38,985 nucleotides of DNA from Thermoplasmata archaeon (GCA_030038895.1 JASHQX010000139.1:1-38985); one strand, 5' to 3'; shown: positions 9,942 through 19,656, numbered from the stretch's first letter. Program-made: numbers and translations. The notes: generated from the letters alone by a model not told the origin.

Positions 9942-11033
9942 ATGGGCTGGGCAGGGCCAGCGACCGCGGCGATGGCGTCGTTGGTGGGATTGATGGCACT
10001 CCTTGGAGCGTTTCCGATCGGATCGGTTCCGTCCGCCCATCTTTCCCCGTTCGCTCCGTTTTTCAATCGAGTCGGGCCCCGCGCAACCCTTCCCTCCATG
10101 GTACCGATCATCCCCTCGTATCGGGTCACCCACAAGATATGCGCAGACGGTACTCCGAGCAACCCGTTTCCCGTATCGTTCCTTCCTTACGGCTATGAAA
10201 CGCCGAACCTCTTTGGGCTCGGAAACGGGAGTGTCGGAAGCGACAAGGTCTGCTACACTGGAGGGTCCGCCGGCGTACTGACCAACCGGGTGCACTTCAG
10301 CAGCGTCGGGGGGGCCGGCGGCGTGCTCGGCTACCCACACGTCGAGTATGGTCAGGATCTCTGGGGTGGCAGTCCGGGAAAGATGGCGCCGGGATTCAAG
10401 TTGCCCGAGCTCGATTCCCGGGCCGTCGATCAGAACATGTGGTTGACCAACACGTACTCGATCTACGACAAGGGTCGGGCTGCGTACGACTATGTCTGGG
10501 ACAACTTCCTCTCGTCGTATGTACCTACCCCGTCGAACGTTACGGGGCCCGGCAACTTTTCTCTCGAAATCATGCTCTGGATGACTATAGGGTACGAAAG
10601 TTCTCCCTGGAACTACTTCACGTACGACGGTTCGACGAGCCTGCCGACCCTGATCAACGCAACCCTATCGAGCCAGCCGTGGGACTTCTCGTACTTCTGC
10701 CAGGGGACCGACAACAACGAACTCACTGTCCTGTACTTCTACAACGGCACCGGGAACGCCATGAACACTACGAGCCGCACCTTCGGGGTGGACTTCAGTG
10801 CGGTCCTGGTCAACGTCAACGAGATGATTCATCGAACGAACGAGTCGTGCTGGTCGTATCCGGCAAATTCTGACGCCGGAATGTACCTGGACGACCTGAA
10901 TCTCGGTTCCGAATTCCTGACCCCCTGGCCCTCCCCGTACTACGGGACCGCGGTATTCCACTGGACCATCTCCTCGATGTGCTTCCGGTTCCCGCGAGGC
11001 GCACCCACGGTGTCGACCGTCTCCTGCGACTAA
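9942..11033 (+). CDS. Secreted GH12-like endoglucanase/xyloglucanase candidate
   Basis: Signal peptide-like N-terminus MGWAGPATAAMASLVGLMALLGAF; NFSLEIMLWMTIGY resembles the GH12 nucleophile motif (E-[IL]-M-[IL]-W); MYLDDLNLGSEF resembles the acid/base motif. ATG at 9942 follows a GGGGGAGA Shine-Dalgarno; the longest ORF begins at 9861. Confidence 0.6.
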   Translation: MGWAGPATAAMASLVGLMALLGAFPIGSVPSAHLSPFAPFFNRVGPRATLPSMVPIIPSYRVTHKICADGTPSNPFPVSFLPYGYETPNLFGLGNGSVGSDKVCYTGGSAGVLTNRVHFSSVGGAGGVLGYPHVEYGQDLWGGSPGKMAPGFKLPELDSRAVDQNMWLTNTYSIYDKGRAAYDYVWDNFLSSYVPTPSNVTGPGNFSLEIMLWMTIGYESSPWNYFTYDGSTSLPTLINATLSSQPWDFSYFCQGTDNNELTVLYFYNGTGNAMNTTSRTFGVDFSAVLVNVNEMIHRTNESCWSYPANSDAGMYLDDLNLGSEFLTPWPSPYYGTAVFHWTISSMCFRFPRGAPTVSTVSCD

Positions 11034-11190
11034 GGGTCGACTCGCTCGCCGGCTCTCTGGGCGCGAGCGTTTCGGCCTCGCTTCTCCCGGGTCCGGATGT
11101 GTCGGGCTCCCGCGGAGTCGGACCGACGCCCAACCTCAGGGTTCAAGTGGTGTCGGGGCATGACAGCGGGGCGCGGGGAAAGAGCGGAGC

Positions 11191-11592
11191 ATGCCGGCGA
11201 AGAAGGCGACCAAGACGAAGGCGAAGCGCGGGGCCCCATGGATGGCGAGTGTCGCCGTCGTGGTCTCGGATCGGGAGAAGGCGAGGGCCTGGTACACGGA
11301 GAAGCTCGGCATGACGGTCCTCCAGGACATGGATCACTGGCTGACGGTCGGGCGAAAGAGCAAGGGGGGCGCGATCCACCTGTGTCTCGGCCCGGAGGTG
11401 GGGTACTCTCTCGAACCGGGAAATACCGGAATCCTAGTGCTGGTTGACGGGGACTTGAAGGCCGAGTGCGCGAAACTGAAGGGCCGGGGAGTCGATTTCG
11501 TCCACGAGCCCACGAAGCAGCCCTGGGGGGTCTGGGACGCGACGATCCGCGATCCCGACGGGAACGAAATCCTTCTGATGGAGGCCGACTGA
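11191..11592 (+). CDS. VOC/glyoxalase superfamily protein
   Basis: MASVAVVVSDREKARAWYTEKLGMTVLQD...TIRDPDGNEILLME. Confidence 0.85.
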   Translation: MPAKKATKTKAKRGAPWMASVAVVVSDREKARAWYTEKLGMTVLQDMDHWLTVGRKSKGGAIHLCLGPEVGYSLEPGNTGILVLVDGDLKAECAKLKGRGVDFVHEPTKQPWGVWDATIRDPDGNEILLMEAD

Positions 11593-11648
11593 ACTGGTCG
11601 GGGACTGGCCAGAAAGATGTTATCCCGCTCCACTCCGGTCATCGGAGC

Positions 11649-12842
11649 GTGAGCGAGACCGGTTCCCTCCTCACCCGGCTCGAGTGCCGGGCCTGCTGCT
11701 CGGAGGTCGACCCCTCGCAACCTCGCGGGACCTGTCCCACGTGCGGCCACACGCTCTTCGCGAGATACGACCTCGACCGGTTGTCCGGGCGGTCCTGGCG
11801 GGACGCACTCCGGGACCGGGAGCGATCGCTCTGGAGGTACCGCGAGCTCCTGCCCGTTTCGAGGACCGAGTCGATCGCCAGCCTAGGGGAGGGAGGATCG
11901 CTGATCCTGCCCCTGGGATCCGTTCCGGAAGCACCGGGAGTGGAAGTCTCGGTGAAAGACGATGGCGGACTTCCCACGGGCTCTTTCAAGGCGCGAGGGA
12001 TGGCGGTCGCCGTCTCCCGGGCGAAGGAGCTCGGCCTCACAGACCTCTATGTCCCGAGCGCGGGTAATGCCGGAGTCGCGCTGGCCGCGTATTGTGCCCG
12101 GGCCGGACTCAAGGCACACGTCTACCTCCCGGAACGAACTCCTCCGGCCCTTCGGGCCGCCTGCGCGAGCTACGGCGCCCAAGTGACGGAAGTCCCGGGC
12201 ACGATCCGCGAGGCGGGAGAGATGGCACGCCGTACGGAGAGAGGCCGCGGGTCGTTCGACATGTCGACCCTTCGAGAGCCGTACCGTGTCGAGGGGAAGA
12301 AAACGATGGGGTTCGAAATCTTCGAGCAGACTCACCCCGACCGGTTCCCCGATGCGATCGTGTACCCCACCGGAGGGGGAACGGGTCTTGTCGGAATGGC
12401 GAAGGCGTTCGACGAGCTTCGTACGATCGGCCTTTTGGAACGGGTGCCCCGGCTCTGCGCGGTGCAGCCCGCGGGATGCGCCCCCGTCGTCCGAGCGCTC
12501 GCCTCGGGCGGGACGAAGGTCGATCCTTGGCCCGAACCCCGCACGATCGCCCCCGGACTTCTCGTCCCTTCCCCGTTCGACTCCGAGCGGATCCTCGAGG
12601 CCGTTCGGACGACCGGTGGCGCGGGCGTCACCGTGACAGACCAGGAGATTGTGGACGGGATGCGATCGCTTGCTCGACGGCATGGGATCTCCGCATCGCC
12701 GGAGGGGGCGGCCCCCTACGGCGCGCTGGACCGCCTGGTGAGGGACCGGGCCATCCGTCCGGGGGAGCGCGTGCTCCTCTACAACACCGGCACAGGGATC
12801 GGCTTCTCCATCGAGGATCTCGCCCGATCGCTCGGGCCCTGA
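11649..12842 (+). CDS. thrC: Threonine synthase-like PLP enzyme
   Basis: N-terminal zinc ribbon (CRACCSEVDPSQPRGTCPTCG), VKDDGGLPTGSFKARGMAVAVSRAKELG, PSAGNAGVALAAYCARAGL, YPTGGGTGLVGM. GTG start at 11649. Confidence 0.88.
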   Translation: MSETGSLLTRLECRACCSEVDPSQPRGTCPTCGHTLFARYDLDRLSGRSWRDALRDRERSLWRYRELLPVSRTESIASLGEGGSLILPLGSVPEAPGVEVSVKDDGGLPTGSFKARGMAVAVSRAKELGLTDLYVPSAGNAGVALAAYCARAGLKAHVYLPERTPPALRAACASYGAQVTEVPGTIREAGEMARRTERGRGSFDMSTLREPYRVEGKKTMGFEIFEQTHPDRFPDAIVYPTGGGTGLVGMAKAFDELRTIGLLERVPRLCAVQPAGCAPVVRALASGGTKVDPWPEPRTIAPGLLVPSPFDSERILEAVRTTGGAGVTVTDQEIVDGMRSLARRHGISASPEGAAPYGALDRLVRDRAIRPGERVLLYNTGTGIGFSIEDLARSLGP

Positions 12843-12870
12843 GCGGACTCGATTCCGAACGCGTGCCGGG

Positions 12871-13518
12871 CTACTTGCGCAGGAGCCTGAACGCGATATC
12901 CCAATTCCCTAGCCGGAGCGCGGATTTCACCCAGAGGATGCAGAGCGACTCAAGCTCGCGGGAGCACTCGATCCCGCCGAGGTCAATCACCGAGGGCCAC
13001 CCGAACTCGAGCAGGATCTTCTCGACGGTCCGCTTCGCGGCGGCGTCGTTCCCGCAGATGAACATGTCCGGCGGACCCCCCGGGAACGTCGGGTGGAACA
13101 TGTGCGCGTTGCCGATGATGTTGAGCGCCTTCACGACCCGTGCTTTGGGCAGGAGGTGCTGGATCAGTTCGCCGTTCGACCGGGCCGGCAGGTCAGCGAG
13201 TTGGGGGACCCCGTTGGGCCCGAAACCGAGGGGGTTGGTCACGTCTATGACCACTTTTCCATCGAATACGAGCGGGCCGGCGGCCTGGATCACCTCAGGG
13301 GCGGCCACCCCCAAGCATGCGAGGACCGCGATCTCTCCGAACTCGGCCGCTTGCGGGAACGAGCCGACCGATCCTTTGGGCCCCGCCTTCGACTTCCATT
13401 CGGCCACCTTCGACTGATCCGGGTGTCGAGTGCCCAGCTTGACCTCGTGACCCGACGCGAGAAACGCAGTAGCCAGCACCCTCCCAACGTCCCCGCTCCC
13501 CAGAACCCCGACCTTCAT
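12871..13518 (-). CDS. NADPH-dependent F420 reductase-like NAD(P)-binding protein
   Basis: MKVGVLGSGDVGRVLATAFLASGHEVKLGTRHP...VVIDVTNPL...VVKALNIIGNAHMFHP...MFICGNDAAAKRTVEKIL. Confidence 0.8.
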   Translation of the reverse strand: MKVGVLGSGDVGRVLATAFLASGHEVKLGTRHPDQSKVAEWKSKAGPKGSVGSFPQAAEFGEIAVLACLGVAAPEVIQAAGPLVFDGKVVIDVTNPLGFGPNGVPQLADLPARSNGELIQHLLPKARVVKALNIIGNAHMFHPTFPGGPPDMFICGNDAAAKRTVEKILLEFGWPSVIDLGGIECSRELESLCILWVKSALRLGNWDIAFRLLRK

Positions 13519-13576
13519 CGAGCGAACACCGTCCACCCACGAACGAGCGGGAAGATGAACCCGCGCTGAACTTCGG

Positions 13577-14020
13577 TTACGAGTCGCTCGGATTCCTTGA
13601 CGGTTCCCGGGAACGCAGAAAAGCGCGAGTTTTTGACCGGTGGCATTCGCGGCATACGGTCTGAAGGTTCGAGTACTCGAGCGCGGCCCCGCCCGACGCG
13701 ATCTCCACGATGTGGTCCACGTCGAGCTCGCGCACCCGTTTCCTCTTCCCGCAGATGCGACAGGTGTACCCGTCGCGCAGCATCGTGTACGACCGGGCGG
13801 AATCCCAGAAGTAGTGGCCATGGAACCTCCACTGGCACCGGCGGGAGCAGTACGGCGACCGATGGTTCGCGAGCGGAGCGTTGCACTCCACGCATCGGGC
13901 AGTCCGGCGGGCCTCGGTGCGCCGCCGCGCCCCGTCGGAGAACCAGGCGCTCGATAGGGCCAGGATCCGACCGTTCGGCCCGATCCTTACCGAGGGCAAC
14001 GCCGCTTCTGTCCCGGACAC
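13577..14020 (-). CDS. HNH endonuclease family protein
   Basis: CVECNAPLANHRSPYCSRRCQWRFH and TCRICGKRKRVRELDVDHIVEIASGGAALEYSNLQTVCRECHRSKT (HNH core with Cys pairs). Confidence 0.85.
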   Translation of the reverse strand: MSGTEAALPSVRIGPNGRILALSSAWFSDGARRRTEARRTARCVECNAPLANHRSPYCSRRCQWRFHGHYFWDSARSYTMLRDGYTCRICGKRKRVRELDVDHIVEIASGGAALEYSNLQTVCRECHRSKTRAFLRSREPSRNPSDS

Positions 14021-14147
14021 GGTGGGAGCCGGGTCGGTGGTCCCACTTGAGCGTTCGGTTGCACGAGTTCGCCTGAGGGGGACCGGAGGACCGGGACCCG
14101 TCGGTCGGAGGGGTCGAACTCGTAAGCTCGCGCGACGTGGCAGCGTC

Positions 14148-15200
14148 GTGAAGTTCCCCCTCGCCGACTGGATCGATGGTCACGAGAACTGCCGACACCA
14201 GCTCGGTTCGAGCGGCATGGTCGTTTCGATTCGGCATCCGCTCCCGACAGCGAGGCAGACGCGCGATGCTTCCGTTGACGAGTTGCGGGAGCGACTCGCG
14301 CGACGGCACGGCGTCGACCCACAGAGGGTGTTCCTAACGGCGGGTGCGACCGAGGCCAACACCGGTGTGATATTCTTCCTCGCGCACGTCCGGCCCGTCT
14401 TTTCTCGCCGGTGCCGCGTGCGATATCCGGAGTACCCTCCCCTCTTCGACACCGCCCAATCCGCCGGGTGGGTCGCTACCAGCTCCGCAGATCCCGCCGG
14501 CCTAGCGGCCATCTCGCGGCCCCGGAACCCGGAAGGGTACCTCGAGTCCGTCGATGAGCTCGAACGGTGGTCGGAAGGCGCCCGCCACTTGCTCGTGGAC
14601 GAGACGTTCCGGGATTTCTCTGGCGCGCCTTCGGTCGCGACGCTCGACCGGCCCCATACGTGGGTCTCGGGCTCCCTCACGAAGTTCTTCGCCGCCGACG
14701 ATCTTCGCGTGGGGTATGTTGTCGCTCCCGAGGAGGATCGGGAGTCCTACGCCCGGTTCCATGGTCTCCTGTTCGACTCGCTCTCCGATTACTCGGTTGC
14801 CGGAGCGATCGAATGCCTGCACGCGCTGCCGAAGATCCGGCGCGACGTCGGCGCCATTCTTGGCCGAAATGTGGCGGCCCTCGTGGCCGGACTACCTGGA
14901 ATCCGTCCGCCCGTCGCACCGGTGTACTTCGACCGGGTCCGAGGAGTGGAGGGGGAGACGGTCACACGGCGTTGCCTCAAGGCCTCCGTCCTCGTCTGCC
15001 CGGGAGCGATGTTCGGGGACCCAAGCGGGGTACGGCTCTGCCTGACGAGGCGCTCTTTCCCGCGCGATCTGGCCGCGTACCTTTCGATCCGGCGGGCGTT
15101 GGTATCAGAACGGTTCACGGCGCGTCCGCGCGCTTTGGAGTGGCGGCGGGCTCGACCGCGCCGCGGGGGAGCAGTCCGAGGCCGAGCCGGGCCCGACTAA
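14148..15200 (+). CDS. PLP-dependent aminotransferase, fold type I
   Basis: GTG start VKFPLADWIDGHENCRHQLGSSGM; FLTAGATEANTGVIFFLA; HLLVDETFRDFSG; WVSGSLTKFFAADDLRVGYVVAP (PLP Lys). Confidence 0.8.
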   Translation: MKFPLADWIDGHENCRHQLGSSGMVVSIRHPLPTARQTRDASVDELRERLARRHGVDPQRVFLTAGATEANTGVIFFLAHVRPVFSRRCRVRYPEYPPLFDTAQSAGWVATSSADPAGLAAISRPRNPEGYLESVDELERWSEGARHLLVDETFRDFSGAPSVATLDRPHTWVSGSLTKFFAADDLRVGYVVAPEEDRESYARFHGLLFDSLSDYSVAGAIECLHALPKIRRDVGAILGRNVAALVAGLPGIRPPVAPVYFDRVRGVEGETVTRRCLKASVLVCPGAMFGDPSGVRLCLTRRSFPRDLAAYLSIRRALVSERFTARPRALEWRRARPRRGGAVRGRAGPD

Positions 15201-15414
15201 CCCGGCCCGCGGCCGGGCCGGGGGAGGGGCCCGTGCGCCCGGTCTGCTCCTTCAGGAACGTCTCTGCGAAGAGGAGGGCCCGGTGCGGGTTCGATTCGTG
15301 CTCGAGCAGGAAGCCGCGGGCGAGCTCGGTGAGCACCGCACGAGCCGGGACAATCTCTCGGATCTGCTCGGCCTCGGGATCCTCGGGAATCCCGGGCTCG
15401 GCACGCGGTTCCAT
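15115..15414 (-). CDS. Hypothetical protein (99 aa)
   Basis: Helical-looking segment EAEQIREIVPARAVLTELARGFLLEHESNPHRALLFAETFLKEQTG; overlaps the 3' end of the convergent aminotransferase. Confidence 0.4.
   Translation of the reverse strand: MEPRAEPGIPEDPEAEQIREIVPARAVLTELARGFLLEHESNPHRALLFAETFLKEQTGRTGPSPGPAAGRVSRARLGLGLLPRGAVEPAATPKRADAP
15201..15217. terminator. GC-rich hairpin directly after the aminotransferase stop
   Basis: Perfect CCCGGCC-CGC-GGCCGGG inverted repeat; no clear T-tract. Confidence 0.3.
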
Positions 15415-15534
15415 CGATGGCGAGCGAGCCGGTCGTTACGGCATAAAGGGAGACGTTCCATCGGACGTCGAGTTCCGCGTGTCGGACCGTGAACCCTTTT
15501 ACGGGTCCGGGGGTCTTTGCCGTTCGGTGTACTC

Positions 15535-16926
15535 ATGAGCCAGACCGCTCAACCCCCGGTGATCCCGACGTCCCACGAACCGACGCGCGCGCCCGCTCGT
15601 GGGGTGATTCTCCGCACGCCGATCCCGGGCCCCAACGCCCAGCGAATCATCGCTCGCGACCGCCAGTTCCTGATGACCACAACCAAGGGCTCGCCGGTCG
15701 TCGCCGCCTCCGGCAGCGGGGTCTGGATCACCGACGTGGACGGGAACCGGTTGCTCGACTTTGCCTCGGGCGTAGCGGTCCAGGCGGTCGGATACTCGCA
15801 CCCCGAGGTCGTTCGCGCGATCCGTGAGCAAGCCGGGCGCCTCACCCACTTCGCGGGGACCGACTTCTACTACGAGGCCCAGGTCCAGCTGGCCGAGCGA
15901 CTGATTCACCTCACGCCGGGAGATTTCCCGAAGAAGGTATTCTTCACGAACAGCGGGACCGAGAGTGCCGAAGCTGCGCTCAAGCTCGTCCGCTGGAACC
16001 GCCAGCGTCCGATCGTCATCGGGCTCCTCGGCGCCTTCCACGGTCGCACGATGGGCTCGCTTTCGCTGACCGCGTCGAAGCCGGTCCAGCGGGCCCGCTA
16101 CGCCCCGTTCGTCGGTGGCGGAACGCATATTCCGGCCCCGTACTGTTTTCGTTGCCCCTACAAACTCGAATACCCGAGCTGCGATTTCTATTGCGCAAAG
16201 ATCCTCAAGGAACTCTACTTCCAGACCTCAATCCCGCCGGACGACGTCGCGGCGTTCCTCGCGGAGCCCGTGATGGGCGAGGGGGGTTACGTCGTTCCGC
16301 CGCCGGGCTGGCATCGCTCGATCAAGACGATCCTCGACGAGTACGGGATCCCGCTGATCGACGACGAGGTGCAGGCCGGGATGGGGCGGACGGGGAAGTG
16401 GTTCGCGATCGAGCATCACGGGGTCGTCCCCGAGATCGTCACGATGGCAAAGGCGCTCGGCGGAGGTCTCCCGATGGGGGCGGTGATCTTCCCGGCCGCG
16501 CTCGACTACCCCGTCTCGGGTTCGCACTCGAACACGTTCGGCGGGAACCTGGTTGCGAGCGTCGCGGCCATGGCCACGATCGACGTCATCGAGAAAGAGC
16601 ACCTTCTCGAGAACGCGAGAGTGCAGGGCGACTACCTCATCGGACGGTTGCGCGAACTCGCTGACCAACACCCCGAGATCGGCGACGTACGCGGGCTGGG
16701 ACTCATGACCGCGACCGAGTTCGTGAAGGACCGGCGGACGAAGGAGCCCGCGCCCGCCCTCCGCGACCGCGTCCTCGAGGAGGCGTGCCGCCGAGGGCTC
16801 GTGCTCCTCGGATGCGGAAGGTCCTCTATTCGGTACGTTCCCCCGCTCATCGTGCGCCGCGAAGAGATCGATGAGGCGATCGAGATCGTCGACGCCGCGA
16901 TCCGGGCGGCCCGCTCTCGAGAATGA
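15535..16926 (+). CDS. Aminotransferase class III (4-aminobutyrate/ornithine aminotransferase or archaeal amino-acid racemase-like)
   Basis: VWITDVDGNRLLDFASGVAVQAVGYSHPEVV...FTNSGTESAEAALKL...GAFHGRTMGSLSLT...LIDDEVQAGMGRTGKWFAIEHHGVVPEIVTMAKALGGGLPMGA. Confidence 0.92.
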   Translation: MSQTAQPPVIPTSHEPTRAPARGVILRTPIPGPNAQRIIARDRQFLMTTTKGSPVVAASGSGVWITDVDGNRLLDFASGVAVQAVGYSHPEVVRAIREQAGRLTHFAGTDFYYEAQVQLAERLIHLTPGDFPKKVFFTNSGTESAEAALKLVRWNRQRPIVIGLLGAFHGRTMGSLSLTASKPVQRARYAPFVGGGTHIPAPYCFRCPYKLEYPSCDFYCAKILKELYFQTSIPPDDVAAFLAEPVMGEGGYVVPPPGWHRSIKTILDEYGIPLIDDEVQAGMGRTGKWFAIEHHGVVPEIVTMAKALGGGLPMGAVIFPAALDYPVSGSHSNTFGGNLVASVAAMATIDVIEKEHLLENARVQGDYLIGRLRELADQHPEIGDVRGLGLMTATEFVKDRRTKEPAPALRDRVLEEACRRGLVLLGCGRSSIRYVPPLIVRREEIDEAIEIVDAAIRAARSRE

Positions 16927-17960
16927 AGGTCGGCCGGCTCGCGTCGGGTGGGGCGGTCGCCCTCGTGGACATTCCCGCTCCGATCGCCGGACCGGGGGAG
17001 GTCACGGTCACGCTGGCCGCGTGCGGGGTATGCGGGACCGATCTCGAAAAAGCTCGGGGGAACTACCGCACGGCAGGGATTCTCGGTCATGAACCCGTTG
17101 GGCGGATCGCCGAGGTGGGGGCCGGGGTCACTGGGCTCACCGTGGGCCAGCGGGTATTCGCCCACCACCACGTGCCGTGCTACGCCTGCGAGGTTTGCGC
17201 GCGCGGAGACTACACCTTCTGCCCGACCTACTCGAAGACCAACCTCGACCCAGGCGGATTCGCCGAGACGTTCCGGGTCCCTCGGACGCACGTCGAGCGG
17301 GCGGCGGTCCTCCCGCTGGCCGGGAACGTGGACTGGGATGCGGGCGCCCTGCTCGAACCTGCGGGGTGCGCGCTGACCGCGATCCGACGGGTGGGGCTCC
17401 CGGATCGCGCGACCGCGTTCGTCCTCGGGCTCGGCCCGGTGGGCCTGCTGTACGCCCGACTCCTGCGCTCGCTGGGCGCATCGTGGATCGGGGGGACGGA
17501 GATCGCATCCCGCCGGCGCGCGGCTGCCGAACGTGGGGGCATCGACGTGGCCCTGGATCCCCGGGAAGAGGGAGCGGCGCGGCGGGCCGTGGACGAGGCC
17601 ACCCAAGGTCGGGGGGTCGACCTCGCTGTGGTCGCCACGGGACACCCAGCCGTGGCGAAGACCGCGGTCGGTCTCGTTCGCCGGGGCGGAACGGTCAACC
17701 TGTTCGGGCTGCCGGAGTCCGGGAGCCGGCTCGATGTGGACCTGCAGGCGCTGTACCTCAACGGCATTCGGGTCATCCCCACGTACGCGACGACCGAGCC
17801 GGATATCGCGGAGGTCCATCGCCGGGTCGCCGCGGGGGAGCTCGTCCTCTCCGACTTGGTTTCGCATCGGATCCCCCTCGAACGGATCGATGAGGCGTTC
17901 CGCCTCGCCGGACGTCCGGATGAGTCAGTGAAGGTTGTCGTGACGGGACCGGCGGCCTGA
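16923..17960 (+). CDS. Zinc-dependent MDR alcohol/threonine dehydrogenase-like
   Basis: CGVCGTDLEKARGNYRTAGILGHEPVGRIAEVG, structural-zinc Cys cluster CYACEVCARGDYTFC, VLGLGPVGLLYARLL Rossmann motif; ATGA overlap with the upstream gene. Confidence 0.9.
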   Translation: MKVGRLASGGAVALVDIPAPIAGPGEVTVTLAACGVCGTDLEKARGNYRTAGILGHEPVGRIAEVGAGVTGLTVGQRVFAHHHVPCYACEVCARGDYTFCPTYSKTNLDPGGFAETFRVPRTHVERAAVLPLAGNVDWDAGALLEPAGCALTAIRRVGLPDRATAFVLGLGPVGLLYARLLRSLGASWIGGTEIASRRRAAAERGGIDVALDPREEGAARRAVDEATQGRGVDLAVVATGHPAVAKTAVGLVRRGGTVNLFGLPESGSRLDVDLQALYLNGIRVIPTYATTEPDIAEVHRRVAAGELVLSDLVSHRIPLERIDEAFRLAGRPDESVKVVVTGPAA

Positions 17961-17964
17961 CCCC

Positions 17965-18939
17965 TTAGGCCTCTCCGGCCTCCCCGATCACCTGTCCGGT
18001 GAGTCGGTGGCCGGCGTGAACCCGGGCCCGGGGGCCGAGGACGCTGCCGGCGACAAAGGCCCCGTCCTCGACGGTGGCCCCTTCCATCACGATCGAGTTT
18101 TCGACATGCGCGCCGGGCCCGACCGAGACGCCCGCCGCGAGGGTGACGTACGGACCGAATGACGCGCCGCGCGCCCGGACCCCCTCGTCGGCCGCCACGG
18201 GGCCTCGACCCAGCGATCCCGGGGGCAGACCGGTCCGGGTCGCCCGCCCATCCTCGAAGAGGAGCCGCTGCGAGCGCAGGATACGTTCCGGTGTGCCGGC
18301 ATCGTCCCAGTACCCGGACAGCTTGAAGCCGTAGACTCCCTCATCCAGGACCCCCGGGAGGACCTCCTGTTCGAAACTGACCGGCCGTCCCGGGGGGATC
18401 CGGTCGAGGATAGAGCGACGCCATACCGATAGACCCGCGTTGATCCACCGTGACGGGGACTCGGACGGCTCGGGTTTCTCCACGAACCTCAGGATCCGGT
18501 CGTCCGGGCCGAGCGCCGCCACTCCATACGGACGGGTGTCCTCCACCTCGGCGAGGGTCATCACGCCCAGTGCGCCGCTTCGCCCTTGAACGGCGGCGAC
18601 CGCCGTGAGGTCGACGCGCGCGATCACATCCGAATTGAGCAAGATGAACGGGTCCGACATCCCCGAACCGGCGTTCTTCATCCCACCGCCGGTAAGGAGC
18701 GGCTCGGCCTCCGGTACGGTGCGGGTCGGCCATCGAAGCGGATGGGAGCGGACGAATGCGTCGATCATCTCGGACTTGTACCCCGTCGCGAGCACCACTT
18801 CCTCCACGTCGGAGGGCAGGAGATCAAGAACGTGGTAGAGCATCGGCTTGCCGGCGAGGGGGATCAGCTGCTTGGGCAAGGTGTAGGTCACCGGCCGCAG
18901 CCGCGTCCCGAATCCCCCGATGAGGACGAGAGCCTTCAT
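17965..18939 (-). CDS. Sugar-phosphate nucleotidyltransferase (mannose-1-P guanylyltransferase-like) with C-terminal hexapeptide repeats
   Basis: MKALVLIGGFGTRLRPVTYTLPKQLIPLAGKPMLYHVLDLL...LLNSDVIARVD...NAGLSVW; C-terminal VTLAAGVSVGPGAHVENSIVMEGATVEDGAFVAGSVLG. Confidence 0.92.
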   Translation of the reverse strand: MKALVLIGGFGTRLRPVTYTLPKQLIPLAGKPMLYHVLDLLPSDVEEVVLATGYKSEMIDAFVRSHPLRWPTRTVPEAEPLLTGGGMKNAGSGMSDPFILLNSDVIARVDLTAVAAVQGRSGALGVMTLAEVEDTRPYGVAALGPDDRILRFVEKPEPSESPSRWINAGLSVWRRSILDRIPPGRPVSFEQEVLPGVLDEGVYGFKLSGYWDDAGTPERILRSQRLLFEDGRATRTGLPPGSLGRGPVAADEGVRARGASFGPYVTLAAGVSVGPGAHVENSIVMEGATVEDGAFVAGSVLGPRARVHAGHRLTGQVIGEAGEA

Positions 18940-19032
18940 CCCCCGGGGAAAAGAGGGGTCCCATATCGCCCTTGGGGACCGTCATAGCGGAGAAAATTTG
19001 GGCGAGCCCCAACGCCTATCAACTGCCGGAGA

Positions 19033-19515
19033 ATGAACGCGGTCGTGGCGCTGGCATCGATTCTTGTGGCCTATGACGGTACCCCATCGTCCCTCGCCGC
19101 CCTCGACCAGGCGGTCGAGATCGCGGAACGGAATGATTCGCGGCTGACCATCGCCTGCGTGATCCCGGTGATGGCTGCGGCGTACGGGATCGAGATGCCG
19201 CCCGGCGCCTCGGTGGTCGAGACGATCGAAGCTGCCCGGCGAATGCTGGCCGAGACAAAGTCGAAGATCGTCCAGCGGGGGGTCTCCCGGGTCGAGACCG
19301 TGCTGCTCGAAGGGGACCCGGTGGACCGGATCCTCGAGTACGCGGAGAAGCACCCGCCCAACCTCATCGTCGCCGGGTCCCGGGGGCTCTCCGACGCCGG
19401 CCGGTTCTTCCTCGGCAGCGTTTCGGACGGGATTCTCCACCACGCACCCTGTTCGGTGCTGGTCGTGAAGACGGGGGCCGTGCCGAGGACGCCCCGGACC
19501 TCCCGAGCGATGTGA
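19033..19515 (+). CDS. Universal stress protein (UspA family)
   Basis: ILVAYDGTPSSLAALDQAVEIAE...NLIVAGSRGLSDAGRFFLGSVSDGILHHAPCSVLVVK. Confidence 0.93.
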   Translation: MNAVVALASILVAYDGTPSSLAALDQAVEIAERNDSRLTIACVIPVMAAAYGIEMPPGASVVETIEAARRMLAETKSKIVQRGVSRVETVLLEGDPVDRILEYAEKHPPNLIVAGSRGLSDAGRFFLGSVSDGILHHAPCSVLVVKTGAVPRTPRTSRAM

Positions 19516-19630
19516 TCGAGCCGGTTACGTACTGATCCTTTCCCTGGCCGCCGTTCGGTGCCGCCCTGAGGGGAGTGCGGTCGTCTCAGCGTTGCCGCCC
19601 CTCTTCTTGGTTCGGCCCGCGCCAAATTGC

Positions 19631-19656
19631 GGCATACCAAATAATTAGGGTATGCC
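19631..19656. promoter_or_regulatory. Perfect 8-10-8 inverted repeat, candidate operator
   Basis: GGCATACC-AAATAATTAG-GGTATGCC immediately upstream of a TATA-like ttatatt; the GTG of the DtxR-like gene is at 19686. Confidence 0.6.

Noticed and set aside
9598-9993. 131-aa ORF between thermopsin and the GH12-like gene
   Set aside because: Ends in an Arg/Trp-rich stretch overlapping the GH12-like N-terminus; no recognisable motif.
12092-13417. 441-aa plus ORF overlapping thrC and antisense to the F420 reductase-like gene
   Set aside because: Composition non-protein-like and spans two well-supported genes.
16632-17867. Long antisense ORF (411 aa) opposite the MDR dehydrogenase
   Set aside because: Shadow ORF in high-GC DNA; Arg/Pro/Gly-rich with no motifs, while the plus strand encodes a clear zinc-dependent dehydrogenase.
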